From positions 372,001-436,000 of the forward strand of contig DKQK01000040.1 in NCBI GenBank assembly GCA_002471665.1: 64,000 nucleotides of DNA. The letters are read 5' to 3'. Both the position numbers and the translations under genes were made by a program. Positions 55,299-63,912 of the stretch are shown in pieces. This stretch comes from Gammaproteobacteria bacterium UBA7310 (lineage in GTDB: Bacteria > Pseudomonadota > Gammaproteobacteria > Pseudomonadales > Ketobacteraceae). Numbering within the stretch: the first letter of the stretch is position 1; each line of letters starts with the position of its first letter. The notes under the pieces were generated by a model, which ran no database searches, was not told the DNA's origin, and was given only the letters and a program-made list of their open reading frames with translations.

Positions 55299-55914
55299 AC
55301 AATTTATTGACCAAATATCCCCTCCCGGGGGTTGGAAATCCCCCGGCGCCATGCGGCTGGGGCCGCTGTCGGATTCAGAATCGAATATTTGTCATCGGAC
55401 GTTCAGTGCGCTGGTGGTTCGGATTGGCCAGGTGAATGCAGCCAACCTGTTTCTAATGATGATGCGTAATTTCCGCCTGTTTGTTGCCTGGCTTGGTTTT
55501 GCCAGAAAGCTGATGCCCTACGGCGAGATTCCGCGGCGGGATACGGAATTGGTCATACTGCGCGTAGCCTGGAATTGCCGTTGTCGCTATGAATGGGGCC
55601 AGCATGTGGACATCGGCCTTCGTGCCGGCGTTTCTGTGGAAGATATTGTGCGAGTTCACAAAGGAGCAGACGCACCCGGTTGGGAGCCGCGCCTCCGGGC
55701 ATTGATACGCGCCTGTGACGAATTCCATCATCAGCGCATGGTCACCGACCAGACCTGGGCAGAGCTTGAAGACCACTACGATACGCCGCGCCTGCTTGAG
55801 GTGTTGATGCTGATCGGTCAGTACGAAGGCCTCGCTGGCGTGCTCAATAGCACCGGCCTACCGCTGGACATGGATCTTGAAAAGATCTTGGCGTCTGCTC
55901 CGATACACGATTGA
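55291..55914 (+). CDS. Carboxymuconolactone-decarboxylase family protein
   Basis: 207 residues. The CMD/AhpD-like helical core is seen in PRRDTELVILRVAWNCRCRYEWGQ with Cys-x-Cys and the following His. The start is taken as TTG at 55291, overlapping the MDR stop; an ATG at 55351 is an alternative. Members are lactone decarboxylases or alkylhydroperoxidase-like; longer CMD proteins like this one are often found in sterol and aromatic catabolic clusters. Exact reaction unknown. Confidence 0.85.
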   Translation: MSKQFIDQISPPGGWKSPGAMRLGPLSDSESNICHRTFSALVVRIGQVNAANLFLMMMRNFRLFVAWLGFARKLMPYGEIPRRDTELVILRVAWNCRCRYEWGQHVDIGLRAGVSVEDIVRVHKGADAPGWEPRLRALIRACDEFHHQRMVTDQTWAELEDHYDTPRLLEVLMLIGQYEGLAGVLNSTGLPLDMDLEKILASAPIHD

Positions 55915-56119
55915 AAGCGGCATCCATCAATGCCAAACCCAGAGCGGTGCTAACAATCATAATGGCTTAGATTGTTAAGATTTACTCTTGAGAAGTGTGG
56001 GAGCACCAAAGAAAAGAAGAATTCGCGTCATTTACACTGATTTTGAGGTGTACTGGGAGAACAAATCGATTCAATGCCGGCGCTGAAAATACTGCCTTGC
56101 GAGAAAAAGTTTGACGGTT

Positions 56120-57178
56120 TTATATTTTCTCCAGGCGATAAGGCGGTATTTTCCCAGCGTTCCATTGGCACACATACAGATTGCCCATCGAATCTACGCA
56201 AACATCGTGTACGTGACAAAAGCAGGCGTAATCCGATTCTAAACTAACAAGATTTCCATCACTGTCTAATTCCGCTGTACCACCGAGCGTTTCGCAGACT
56301 TGATTGTTTTTATCAAGTACAACGAGGAATCCTGAATTGGGTCGTAGGTGAGATCCTGACCAACATAGACTAACGAATAGATGGTCGCCGTGGATGACAG
56401 GTCTGCAAGGATAGCCACCAAGCAGGTTGATTCTATCAAGATATTGTCCATCTAATGTAAATCGTTTAATGCAGCAATCTTTTCTTGAAGTAACCAGCAA
56501 TAGGGGATGCGATGGGGTTCGGGTATCGATTGCAATACCGTGTGCGAAATTGAGATTCCAGGGTGCGTGGCCTTTCCCACCAAACCGGCGGATGAAATTA
56601 CCCTGTGCGTCAAATTGCAGAACATATTGAGAGCCATAGCCGTCAGCGACATATATATCGCCATCAGAAGATACGGCGGTTTGTGTCGGCGCATAGGGCA
56701 TGGTGGCGGTATATTCTCCAATGTCATAGGGGTTTGGCAGTATCCCCAGCAGCCTTCCATCAAGGCTGGCTTTGATTACGCGTGGATTGTAGGGATCACA
56801 GATCCACAGACACTCACCGTCTTTGTCTTGAGCAATCGTGAGTCCATGTGCACCGGTTGAATTCAACGTCCAGCTATTAAGTACTTCACCGTCCAGACTT
56901 ATGACGATGACATTATTGTTGGGATGATCCGTTAGCAGATATAAGCGTTGTTGACGGTCAATGACCATCTCATGACAGTTTTTTACGGGAAAGTCGGTTG
57001 GATTTTCTTTAAACCAACGCCGGTTAATTCTGAATCGGAATTGACCCTGCCCAAGTATTTCTGAGTTATTCCGGGGTGTCCTGATCCATTTTATTTGCGA
57101 GAGCAGTTGTATGCCGACGATATAGGCATTACCGGCGATCTCCATCGATTTACCATAAATACGCTGGCAGGAGTTCAT
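56120..57178 (-). CDS. NHL-repeat six-bladed beta-propeller protein
   Basis: 352 residues. Repeated blades carry motifs such as RQQRLYLLTDHPNN, DGDIYVADGYGSQYVLQFD and SMGNLYVCQWNAGK. There is no signal peptide, so it is probably cytoplasmic. The nearest analogy is the propeller of peptidyl-hydroxyglycine lyases, but the metal-site residues cannot be confirmed. The ATG overlaps the P450 stop (ATGA), so the two are translated together. It could be a lactonase/lyase acting after the P450, or a scaffold. Confidence 0.8.
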   Translation of the reverse strand: MNSCQRIYGKSMEIAGNAYIVGIQLLSQIKWIRTPRNNSEILGQGQFRFRINRRWFKENPTDFPVKNCHEMVIDRQQRLYLLTDHPNNNVIVISLDGEVLNSWTLNSTGAHGLTIAQDKDGECLWICDPYNPRVIKASLDGRLLGILPNPYDIGEYTATMPYAPTQTAVSSDGDIYVADGYGSQYVLQFDAQGNFIRRFGGKGHAPWNLNFAHGIAIDTRTPSHPLLLVTSRKDCCIKRFTLDGQYLDRINLLGGYPCRPVIHGDHLFVSLCWSGSHLRPNSGFLVVLDKNNQVCETLGGTAELDSDGNLVSLESDYACFCHVHDVCVDSMGNLYVCQWNAGKIPPYRLEKI

Positions 57179-58401
57179 ATTACACCGGGCCGGCGGGGCG
57201 TTAAGATGACAGGAAGCTTCTGGTAACGCCGTACCTGCAGACTATTGACCCATTGCGGTGAGTCAGCCGGGTCCAGAGCAATGCGGGACGTGCTCGCGAG
57301 CAGTAACTGCAACACGGTTAGCGCCTCCAGTCGGGCTAGGGGGGCACCTATACAGGTATGGATTCCCCGACCAAAAGTTATATGCTTTCTGGGGCGGGTC
57401 AGGTCGATGTTGTCTGGATTGATGAATGTCTCCGGATCCCGGTTACCTGCGCCCCAGAACAACAATACAGTAGAACCAGAAGGAATAGGGACATTACCCA
57501 GCACTGTGTCTTTCGGCGTCGAGCGTAGATGAAATCGAAAGGGGGATTCCAGTCTGAGCACTTCTTCGATAAAGGCCGGGATTAAATCCGGTTGTTCACG
57601 CAGTGTGGTTTGTAAAGCCTGATCATCCGCCAGTATCCTGACGGCACTCCCCAACAAGCTGGTAGTGGATTCACCGCCTGCTGCCAGGAACAAGAGCAGG
57701 AATGCCCGGCCTTCCATTTCACTCAAAACACCAGCATCGATGCTGCGCTTGATGGAACCCAAAATATCCTGCTGATCAGTGGATGCAGAACGCAACTGAG
57801 TGCCAACCCAACGATAGGAGAGGTAGGAACGCAGCATACACCAGCCCAACTGGAAAATGGAGGAAGACCCACTGACCACTGCTGTTGAATCAAATGCCGC
57901 TTGCAGTAACTTATCTATGTTGCTCTTCCTGAAGCCGACCAGGTCACTGACGATCTTCATGGGTAGAGGATTACCGATTTCTGCCATAAAGTCGGCTTTC
58001 CCTTCCGACAGCGCCTTGTTGATACAGTCTTTGCCAACTGCTTCGATTTCCGGTTTCAGAGCCGCAATCGATTTCGCAGAAAAGTGGGAGAAAACAGCGG
58101 TCTTGTGCTGGGTGTGTAAGGGTGGGTCAGCGGTTGCCAGTACCGGTAAGGCTCCCGCTTTGTGTGTTATCCGTCCTGGCACGCCATTAAACCTGCGGTA
58201 AAGCACGCTGGTTAGACTGGATGAAAAGTCGTCTACGCGCCGAGTTGCCTCCACAAGGAGGGCATGGCGGGTCACCAGGTAGATAGAGGTTCCTGGAACC
58301 TGCCATACCGGCGCATTCTTTTGGAGCCGTTGATAAAAGGGATAGGGATTATCGAGAATTGCACGGTCCAAAAGCATTTTTGCAGGGATCGCCTGTGACA
58401 T
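57175..58401 (-). CDS. Cytochrome P450 (second copy)
   Basis: 408 residues. I-helix AGGEST is at 241-246 (Glu replaces the usual acidic Asp), the ExxR is in EEVLRLE, and the heme loop FGRGIHTCIGAPLAR has ligand Cys350. It differs clearly from the copy at 43698-44945, so it is not a recent duplicate. GGAG lies 9 bases before the ATG. It is divergent from a MarR gene and coupled to the propeller gene. Redox partners are not encoded nearby. Confidence 0.94.
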   Translation of the reverse strand: MSQAIPAKMLLDRAILDNPYPFYQRLQKNAPVWQVPGTSIYLVTRHALLVEATRRVDDFSSSLTSVLYRRFNGVPGRITHKAGALPVLATADPPLHTQHKTAVFSHFSAKSIAALKPEIEAVGKDCINKALSEGKADFMAEIGNPLPMKIVSDLVGFRKSNIDKLLQAAFDSTAVVSGSSSIFQLGWCMLRSYLSYRWVGTQLRSASTDQQDILGSIKRSIDAGVLSEMEGRAFLLLFLAAGGESTTSLLGSAVRILADDQALQTTLREQPDLIPAFIEEVLRLESPFRFHLRSTPKDTVLGNVPIPSGSTVLLFWGAGNRDPETFINPDNIDLTRPRKHITFGRGIHTCIGAPLARLEALTVLQLLLASTSRIALDPADSPQWVNSLQVRRYQKLPVILTPRRPGVI

Positions 58402-58463
58402 GCCGGGTGACTCCGTAGAGGCAAAGTGAAATACTGTGTCTATATTGTACTAAAATCCCAATA

Positions 58464-58479
58464 TGACAGTATGCTGTCA
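58464..58479. promoter_or_regulatory. Probable MarR operator
   Basis: TGACAG-TATG-CTGTCA is a perfect 6-bp inverted repeat between the divergent P450 and marR genes, about 20 bases before the MarR start. A further CTGTCA lies at 58493-58498. Confidence 0.5.
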
Positions 58480-58499
58480 ATAAAATGTGGAGCTGTCAA

Positions 58500-58961
58500 G
58501 TGATCAAAATAACTGACAAAAATATAAACCCGGAAACAAACGACCTGATCGTGGAAGTATTCCGGCTGAATGGGTTGCTGCTGGCTACGGCAGACAAGCT
58601 GGTTTCCAAGTTTGGGTTGACCGGGGCCCGTTGGCAGGTATTGGGTGCGATTGCTAAGGTGGGAGTACCTGAAACCACCGCACGCCTCGCCAGAAACATG
58701 GGTTTGACACGACAGAGTGTGCAACGGGTGGTGAATGAAATGGTGGCTGAAGGCATGCTAACGCTGGAAGAAAATCCACACCACAAGCGTTCAAAACTGG
58801 TCGTTATGACAGCAAAAGGCGAAAAAGCGTTCCAGCAGGCGATAGACCTGCAGGGGCCTTGGGTAAAGGCATTATCCGAAGGGATTAGTAAGAAGCGACT
58901 CAAAGAAGCTAAAGAAGTCCTGACAATTATTGGCTCTAGGTTGAGCAATGATGGTTCGTGA
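58500..58961 (+). CDS. MarR-family transcriptional regulator
   Basis: About 153 residues with a winged helix (TARLARNMGLTRQSVQRVVNEMVAEG and the wing ENPHHKRSKLVVMTAKG). GTG at 58500 with GGAG 7 bases upstream is preferred; ATG at 58485 is an alternative, adding five residues. It is divergent from the P450-propeller pair and sits over a palindrome, so it probably represses that pair and itself until a substrate binds. Confidence 0.9.
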   Translation: MIKITDKNINPETNDLIVEVFRLNGLLLATADKLVSKFGLTGARWQVLGAIAKVGVPETTARLARNMGLTRQSVQRVVNEMVAEGMLTLEENPHHKRSKLVVMTAKGEKAFQQAIDLQGPWVKALSEGISKKRLKEAKEVLTIIGSRLSNDGS

Positions 58962-59047
58962 TATTTCTGTATTCCAGATTCCAGCGTGTCGCTTTCCAAC
59001 ACAGGGGAACTACAGCTGTTTCGTGGCCTCATTTTCTGGTGATACCA

Positions 59048-59155
59048 ATGTGGTTGATTGTACTGGTGTTTATGTTTACTTTATTGCGTGAAACCTTTCA
59101 GCTCATTGGGCACGATCATCTGGTCCGTTTGCTAACTCAAGTGAAACAAAAATGA
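59048..59155 (+). CDS. 35-residue single-pass membrane protein
   Basis: ATG at 59048 with GGTGA 5 bases upstream. MWLIVLVFMFTLLRE forms one transmembrane helix, followed by a short charged tail ending VKQK. Its TGA overlaps the ATG of the barrel gene by 4 bases (ATGA), suggesting translational coupling. Real expression is unproven. Confidence 0.45.
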   Translation: MWLIVLVFMFTLLRETFQLIGHDHLVRLLTQVKQK

Positions 59156-59991
59156 ATGTAAAATATGTGTGTTCTGCGGGGTTGCTGTCATTGGCACCGT
59201 TGGCCCATGCCGATGGTGGGGACCGGGCCATGATGGAAAGGGTCTATGTATCACTGGGTGGATACAGTGTGTTTCGCGCGGATTCAACCATGTCTCTGGT
59301 GGAGAAAAACCTTGGTGTTGGAGCCGCATTGAGCCCAACCGATACCCTCGGTTTAGATATTGAAAGCACGGTCTTGAAGCTGGATGCTCACTATAGAATA
59401 TCCCCCACCAGTCAAATCGCGGCGTCCTGGTATCGTTTTGACACGGATTCCAGCAAGACACTCAGAACCTCCGTAGATTGGGTCGATCCTGATGGTAACC
59501 AGATCACCATCGACGCGGGGAGCGAAGTTTCCAGCTCTATGCTCTACGATATCGTCAAAGTTGGCTATTACTGGTCGTTTCATCATACCGATAAAGTAGA
59601 GTTGAGCTTTGGTGGCGGTTTGCATATATCGAAGTTTGAAGTTGATCTGGACGTAAAAACAGATTCAACCGGTAATCCTACGACTCAGGAAAGCCGACGA
59701 GTGGCGCACACCGTCCCGTTGCCCACATTGGGTATAGCGCTTAACTACCGCATTAACCCTTCTCTGTACTGGTTTCTCAAGGCAGAGGGATTTTATATGA
59801 AATACGATGATTGGGATGGATCTTATTCCGAAACCCAGCTCGGAATAGAGTATGCCATTATGGACAATGTCGGCATTGGAGCCGCTTTGGCCAGTGATAG
59901 CCTAAGCGCGTCGGAAACAACGTCCGCTTACAAATTCGAGTATGATAATAAACTCAATGGCATCAACCTGTTTGTTTCCTGGTTTATGTAG
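59152..59991 (+). CDS. Outer-membrane beta-barrel protein
   Basis: 279 residues. A signal peptide ends near AHADGG. Alternating amphipathic strands follow throughout (KVGYYWSFHHTDKVELSFGGG, PTLGIALNYRINPSLYWFLKAEGFY), and the last strand ends NLFVSWFM with a Phe next to the terminus. It resembles small OmpW-like or porin-like barrels, and could admit hydrophobic substrates for the neighbouring P450. Substrate unknown. Confidence 0.82.
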   Translation: MNVKYVCSAGLLSLAPLAHADGGDRAMMERVYVSLGGYSVFRADSTMSLVEKNLGVGAALSPTDTLGLDIESTVLKLDAHYRISPTSQIAASWYRFDTDSSKTLRTSVDWVDPDGNQITIDAGSEVSSSMLYDIVKVGYYWSFHHTDKVELSFGGGLHISKFEVDLDVKTDSTGNPTTQESRRVAHTVPLPTLGIALNYRINPSLYWFLKAEGFYMKYDDWDGSYSETQLGIEYAIMDNVGIGAALASDSLSASETTSAYKFEYDNKLNGINLFVSWFM

Positions 59992-59995
59992 ATGT

Positions 59996-60022
59996 GAGGG
60001 TCTGCTGAGAATTCAGACCCTC
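59996..60022. terminator. Hairpin between convergent genes
   Basis: GAGGGTCTG (59996-60004) pairs exactly with CAGACCCTC (60014-60022) around a 9-base loop, five bases after the barrel gene stop and 24 bases before the DUF3604 stop. It lacks a T-run in either direction, so it may be a weak bidirectional or Rho-assisted terminator. Confidence 0.5.
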
Positions 60023-60045
60023 GCAAACAGGCCCTCGCAAACAGG
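60018..60045. repeat. 14-bp tandem duplication
   Basis: CCCTCGCAAACAGG occurs twice in direct tandem (60018-60031, 60032-60045). The first copy overlaps the right arm of the hairpin and the second ends at the base next to the DUF3604 stop. It is probably a slippage duplication. Confidence 0.8.
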
Positions 60046-61968
60046 CTATGGCGTATACCAGATGGCGGAAGTATAGGCCCGTTCCTGAATCGTTAAACGC
60101 GTACCCTCCGGTGCAGTTATCCCAAATCGTTTCTGATCGTATGCAGTCCAGCGAGGCGTTGGTATCTCAATTACTCGTGCGTAATAGAACGCCCGCTCCT
60201 TTGGATTGAAATCGGGGTCTTTCCAAACTTTGATGAGTTCAGTCGCGCCAATGGTGTTGGTCCAGGTTGCGTTTTCGATATCCACGGTACTTCCAACGGC
60301 AGGAATTTTTCCTTCACTGTTTGGCTTGCGATTATCGCTCCAGGCCACATCATAGACCTTTTCCTTCAGGTTGCCTTTTTGATCTAGCCATCCCTTAATG
60401 ATTTGTATTCGGTCAAGGTTAGCGCCAATGGGATCCCGCAATGCGGCCACCAGGAAAGTGGGGGTCTTTCCGTTAGGGGCCGAGTGTATATCCCCACCCA
60501 TAGGGACGCCCTTCAGGTAGCCGGTGTCTGCCGGGTTCCGGGTATTGGCATCCGCATCCTCAAATTCCCAACCGCCAAAGAAGCGCACGATCATTCTGGT
60601 GCCGGTGGTGGCGTAAGTTTCTTTTCGCTCCATAGCATCCCAGATGGATTCCCTGGTGTTTTCTTCAGCCCATACCGCCGCGTATCCAGACGAGCCCACT
60701 TCCCAATCATGAATAGTAATGCCTGTTTTCTTGTTATTCATGAACACCGCGCTGATACGCTCAGGGCTGGGTTCCTGTGGCGTGGTTTTTCCAAAGAAGT
60801 TTTCCTCCTCCAGTGCGGCGAGGCCAGTATGGGCATCACTACTACCCACCAACCCAAATTTATAAGGGTTGGTGCCCAGTTTCTCTTCCAGTTTCAACCC
60901 GGACTTGTAAGCACTTCGCGCGTATTCACCTGCTAACATGTCCTTTGTTTTAGCAACAGAGCCATCCAGGTTGCCTTTATCCCAGGTTTCAAAATCCGCA
61001 AATTCGTCATTGGGTGAAAGAGCAGGGTGGGCCTCGCCATCCCCTTTGGTCTGCGTTGCTTCGTATAGCCTTTCCCACTTTTCACGCTGCTGCACATAGC
61101 TTTTGTCCAAGCGCTTCCCGAAGCTCTTTTCAACCGGGAACATGGTGCCATTGCTGAGATTTCCATTGTGGGCAATGGCCAGCACCTGGCCACCGGTTTT
61201 GTCTTCGTAGTTTTGCATCCACTTCCACAGGTCCACCGGGTTCGCACTGCCGGCTGGAGGATACACGGTAAAAGGTTCTACCTGACTGGCTTTGTCGCCA
61301 TTGTCTCGGAAGATGACGTTGCGGTGCAGGTTGTTGCCCTTAACCAGAGAAGTCCATTCGTAACCGATAAATGCGGTAAAGCGACCGGGGTCGTTGTATT
61401 CTTCCGCCGCGTCGATGGTATCCTGCCAGGCGTTTTTATAGGCCGCTGTGCCAGGTGCATACATTAGGGCTTTAGGAAAGGTGCCCTGGGAAAACTGGGT
61501 TATAATATCCAGTGCTGCTTGGGCGCCTTTGCCTTCCTGGATCATCTGGTACCATTTCTTACCCATCGGATCGGCGAGAATATTGGGATTTCCCGCGAAC
61601 AAATCCGGAAACATTCCCATATTGTCGGAATGATCCGCAACCACTAAAAAGTCCAAAGGCCGAGCCAGTTTCGCCGGTTGTCCGGAGGAGGCCATGACCT
61701 GATCCCCCCGTGCAAAGCGGTAGGCGTCACGGGGCGTCAATTTAGCACCAAAGGCCCCGGCATCCATGGAAAACCCAGTATGCAAATGGGTGTCACCGAA
61801 CAAGGGGCGGGTGGGGAAGTTACGGTTTACATAAGGGGAATAGGCTTTGCTCTTGTGAACCTTCTCTGCCGTTTTCGCATCAAGGCTTCCAATATCATGC
61901 GCATGAGCGCTACCTGTAAACAGAGTGGTGGCCCCCAGTAGCGCGACCAGGCATCGGACTTTCTTCAT
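60046..61968 (-). CDS. DUF3604 family exported protein (PHP-like)
   Basis: 640 residues from the ATG at 61968 with AGGAG 7 bases upstream; the frame is open to 62025. A signal peptide (MKKVRCLVALLGATTLFTGS, cleaved after AHA) precedes a long DUF3604 domain. Metal-site candidates are FGDTHLHTGFS and VVADHSDNMG, as in PHP phosphoesterases, with a later GSSDAHTG. The reaction is not established. It follows HupE/UreJ by 58 bases on the same strand. Confidence 0.9.
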   Translation of the reverse strand: MKKVRCLVALLGATTLFTGSAHAHDIGSLDAKTAEKVHKSKAYSPYVNRNFPTRPLFGDTHLHTGFSMDAGAFGAKLTPRDAYRFARGDQVMASSGQPAKLARPLDFLVVADHSDNMGMFPDLFAGNPNILADPMGKKWYQMIQEGKGAQAALDIITQFSQGTFPKALMYAPGTAAYKNAWQDTIDAAEEYNDPGRFTAFIGYEWTSLVKGNNLHRNVIFRDNGDKASQVEPFTVYPPAGSANPVDLWKWMQNYEDKTGGQVLAIAHNGNLSNGTMFPVEKSFGKRLDKSYVQQREKWERLYEATQTKGDGEAHPALSPNDEFADFETWDKGNLDGSVAKTKDMLAGEYARSAYKSGLKLEEKLGTNPYKFGLVGSSDAHTGLAALEEENFFGKTTPQEPSPERISAVFMNNKKTGITIHDWEVGSSGYAAVWAEENTRESIWDAMERKETYATTGTRMIVRFFGGWEFEDADANTRNPADTGYLKGVPMGGDIHSAPNGKTPTFLVAALRDPIGANLDRIQIIKGWLDQKGNLKEKVYDVAWSDNRKPNSEGKIPAVGSTVDIENATWTNTIGATELIKVWKDPDFNPKERAFYYARVIEIPTPRWTAYDQKRFGITAPEGTRLTIQERAYTSAIWYTP

Positions 61969-62026
61969 GTTGGAACTCCTTGTCAGTAGATTGCTTTCTC
62001 GCTTAAAAACGGGCTTCGGTTCCATA

Positions 62027-63028
62027 CTAATTCCAGAAAGCGACAGTACGTTCTATGGTCCAGAACGCGGCAAGGGAACCAGCAGCATAAGCCGGTACAC
62101 CCCGCGTTATAATGGTCGAAACGCTTAAGTAGCGCTTAATCAATCCGAACAACAGTAAAAGAACGGCTACAAACCCCAATTGACCTATTTCAACACCCAC
62201 ATTGAAAAACAGCAGCGCAGCGGGGATATCCGTCTGCGGTAAGCCAACTCGCTCCAAAGCGGCCGCAAAGCCGAGGCCGTGCAGCAAGCCGAAAGTAGAC
62301 GCCACCAGCCAGGGGTGTTGTTCGGCTATGCCGGGGTTGCCTCGCTGTGACCGAATAATTTCGCTGGAGACAAACACGATACTGAGCGCGATACAGGCCT
62401 CTACCGGTGGGACAGGAACCCGTATTACGGATAATGCCGCAAGGCTTAATGTAATGCTATGGGCAATAGTAAAGGCCGTAATGGTCCACACTAATTTACG
62501 CAGGTTCGGCACCAGAATCATCAGGACCAGCACAAACAACAGGTGATCGAAACCGATCAAAATATGCTCAACACCGAGCGTGAAATAAGTCCGTATCGTT
62601 TCAGTCATTCCGGGTGGAGCCGTCACCCTATGAGTTGGAGCATCCGGAGTTACGCGGTTGATTGAGACCCTTCCATCCAGGTACTGGATTCGCAACAACA
62701 CTTCAGAGGCTATTTTTTCCAATCCGTCTATGTGAATTGGCAGGCCTGTCAGCCCTCCGCTGCGCTCTATGGCCCAGCGTTGCAAATGAGCACCTCCAAT
62801 ATAAGCGTCCACGGGAACACTCAGCGTACGGGTTTGAGAATCAAATTTTACATCCAATGCCAGGCGCTGAGCTGCTCCCTTTGCAGGCACTTTCCACAAT
62901 ACCTGGAATCGATCAGGAGCAATTTCAGACAACTGAAGATAGGCGGGGCGGATATCGTCGGCCGAGACGCGTTGAATAAACGTGTTCAACAGTATTGCCA
63001 CTACAATGACCAGTGTCTGAAACTTCAT
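62027..63028 (-). CDS. HupE/UreJ family membrane protein
   Basis: 333 residues. A signal sequence and a periplasmic N-terminal beta domain (~30-170) precede six or so membrane helices. The helices carry the His/Asp-rich motifs LIGFDHLLFVLVL, AHSITLSLA and GLLHGLGFAAAL, and FNVGVEIGQ. Classical HupE/UreJ proteins move nickel (or cobalt); this longer form with a periplasmic domain is a separate subgroup. AGGAGG near the PPIase stop serves as its ribosome-binding site, with 2 bases between the genes. Confidence 0.88.
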   Translation of the reverse strand: MKFQTLVIVVAILLNTFIQRVSADDIRPAYLQLSEIAPDRFQVLWKVPAKGAAQRLALDVKFDSQTRTLSVPVDAYIGGAHLQRWAIERSGGLTGLPIHIDGLEKIASEVLLRIQYLDGRVSINRVTPDAPTHRVTAPPGMTETIRTYFTLGVEHILIGFDHLLFVLVLMILVPNLRKLVWTITAFTIAHSITLSLAALSVIRVPVPPVEACIALSIVFVSSEIIRSQRGNPGIAEQHPWLVASTFGLLHGLGFAAALERVGLPQTDIPAALLFFNVGVEIGQLGFVAVLLLLFGLIKRYLSVSTIITRGVPAYAAGSLAAFWTIERTVAFWN

Positions 63029-63030
63029 CG

Positions 63031-63912
63031 CTAACTCCCTCCTTGCTGGGGAGATAGACGTTCTGATTCGATCACTATGGTGTAATTGGCTCGAAGCTGT
63101 TCCAGCAGCTGGGCCTTCATCTGTTGATTTCTAGTGTTTCTCCACTCTCGTAGCACTTCCTTTTGCACAGACACTAGAGGGGGTATTTCAGCTGGTTGAT
63201 AGGCGCTGATCCGTACCAAGTGGGTTCCCAATCCTGATGTCAAAGGTTCACTCCACTGATCAAGGGGTAGCTTTTCCAGACTTTTAGCAAATCCGTTTCC
63301 GAATATTCGATCAACCTCAAAGTCGGTTACTTGCTCAAATCTTTCCGGGATCAGGCTGCGCGCTCCGGCTACCTGCTCGCCTTTTCGTAACCGCTCCTGA
63401 ATAATCTCGACCTGCGCTTTGATGCCGCCCTTTGACTGGTCGATCTTGATATATATCTGCTCAAAACTGAAGCGTGCTGCTGTTTGGAATTGTTCGGGGT
63501 TTTGTTCCAGGTACTGTTGTAATTCGGTGTCGGAGGGTTCCTCTAAGCTGGTGGCCTCCATGGTGAGAAATTCCAGTTTCTGGCGCAGCCTTCGACGTAT
63601 GACACTGTCATTGTTGTCTAGTCCCATTGTCAGTGCCTGTCGATAGAGGATCTCCTCTACGATAAAATTGTCGATGATGCCTTTTAATTCTTCGTCAGAC
63701 GGCGCGCGATTCCAGGTACGTTCAAAACGGGCAATCAGTTGTTCAATACGACCAGCATCCACCACGATTTCCCTATGGTCGGCCATGCTGGCTGGATTAA
63801 CCCATAGATAGGTGACAAAAAGAAGCGCACCGATTACAACAAAATGAAGAAAAGGATCTTTTAACAGTTTCACAGCGATTTCCCACTGCCAGACGTGGCT
63901 TCGGGCCTCCAT
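63031..63912 (-). CDS. Membrane-anchored parvulin-type peptidyl-prolyl isomerase
   Basis: 293 residues. One N-terminal transmembrane anchor (FLHFVVIGALLFVTYLWV) precedes a SurA-N-like helical region, in which EELKGIIDNFIVEEILYRQAL is typical, and a degenerate PPIC domain (~150-250; the GLGTHLVRI strand is present). It probably faces the periplasm and helps fold an envelope protein. It is the first gene of the PPIase-HupE-DUF3604 set seen here; no feature could be resolved in the 88 bases between it and the window end. Confidence 0.85.
   Translation of the reverse strand: MEARSHVWQWEIAVKLLKDPFLHFVVIGALLFVTYLWVNPASMADHREIVVDAGRIEQLIARFERTWNRAPSDEELKGIIDNFIVEEILYRQALTMGLDNNDSVIRRRLRQKLEFLTMEATSLEEPSDTELQQYLEQNPEQFQTAARFSFEQIYIKIDQSKGGIKAQVEIIQERLRKGEQVAGARSLIPERFEQVTDFEVDRIFGNGFAKSLEKLPLDQWSEPLTSGLGTHLVRISAYQPAEIPPLVSVQKEVLREWRNTRNQQMKAQLLEQLRANYTIVIESERLSPQQGGS

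Noticed and set aside
55951..55977. Inverted repeat TAACAATC/GATTGTTA between convergent genes
   Set aside because: The 8-bp arms are A/T-rich with an 11-base loop and no T-run, so this may be chance; not called as a terminator.
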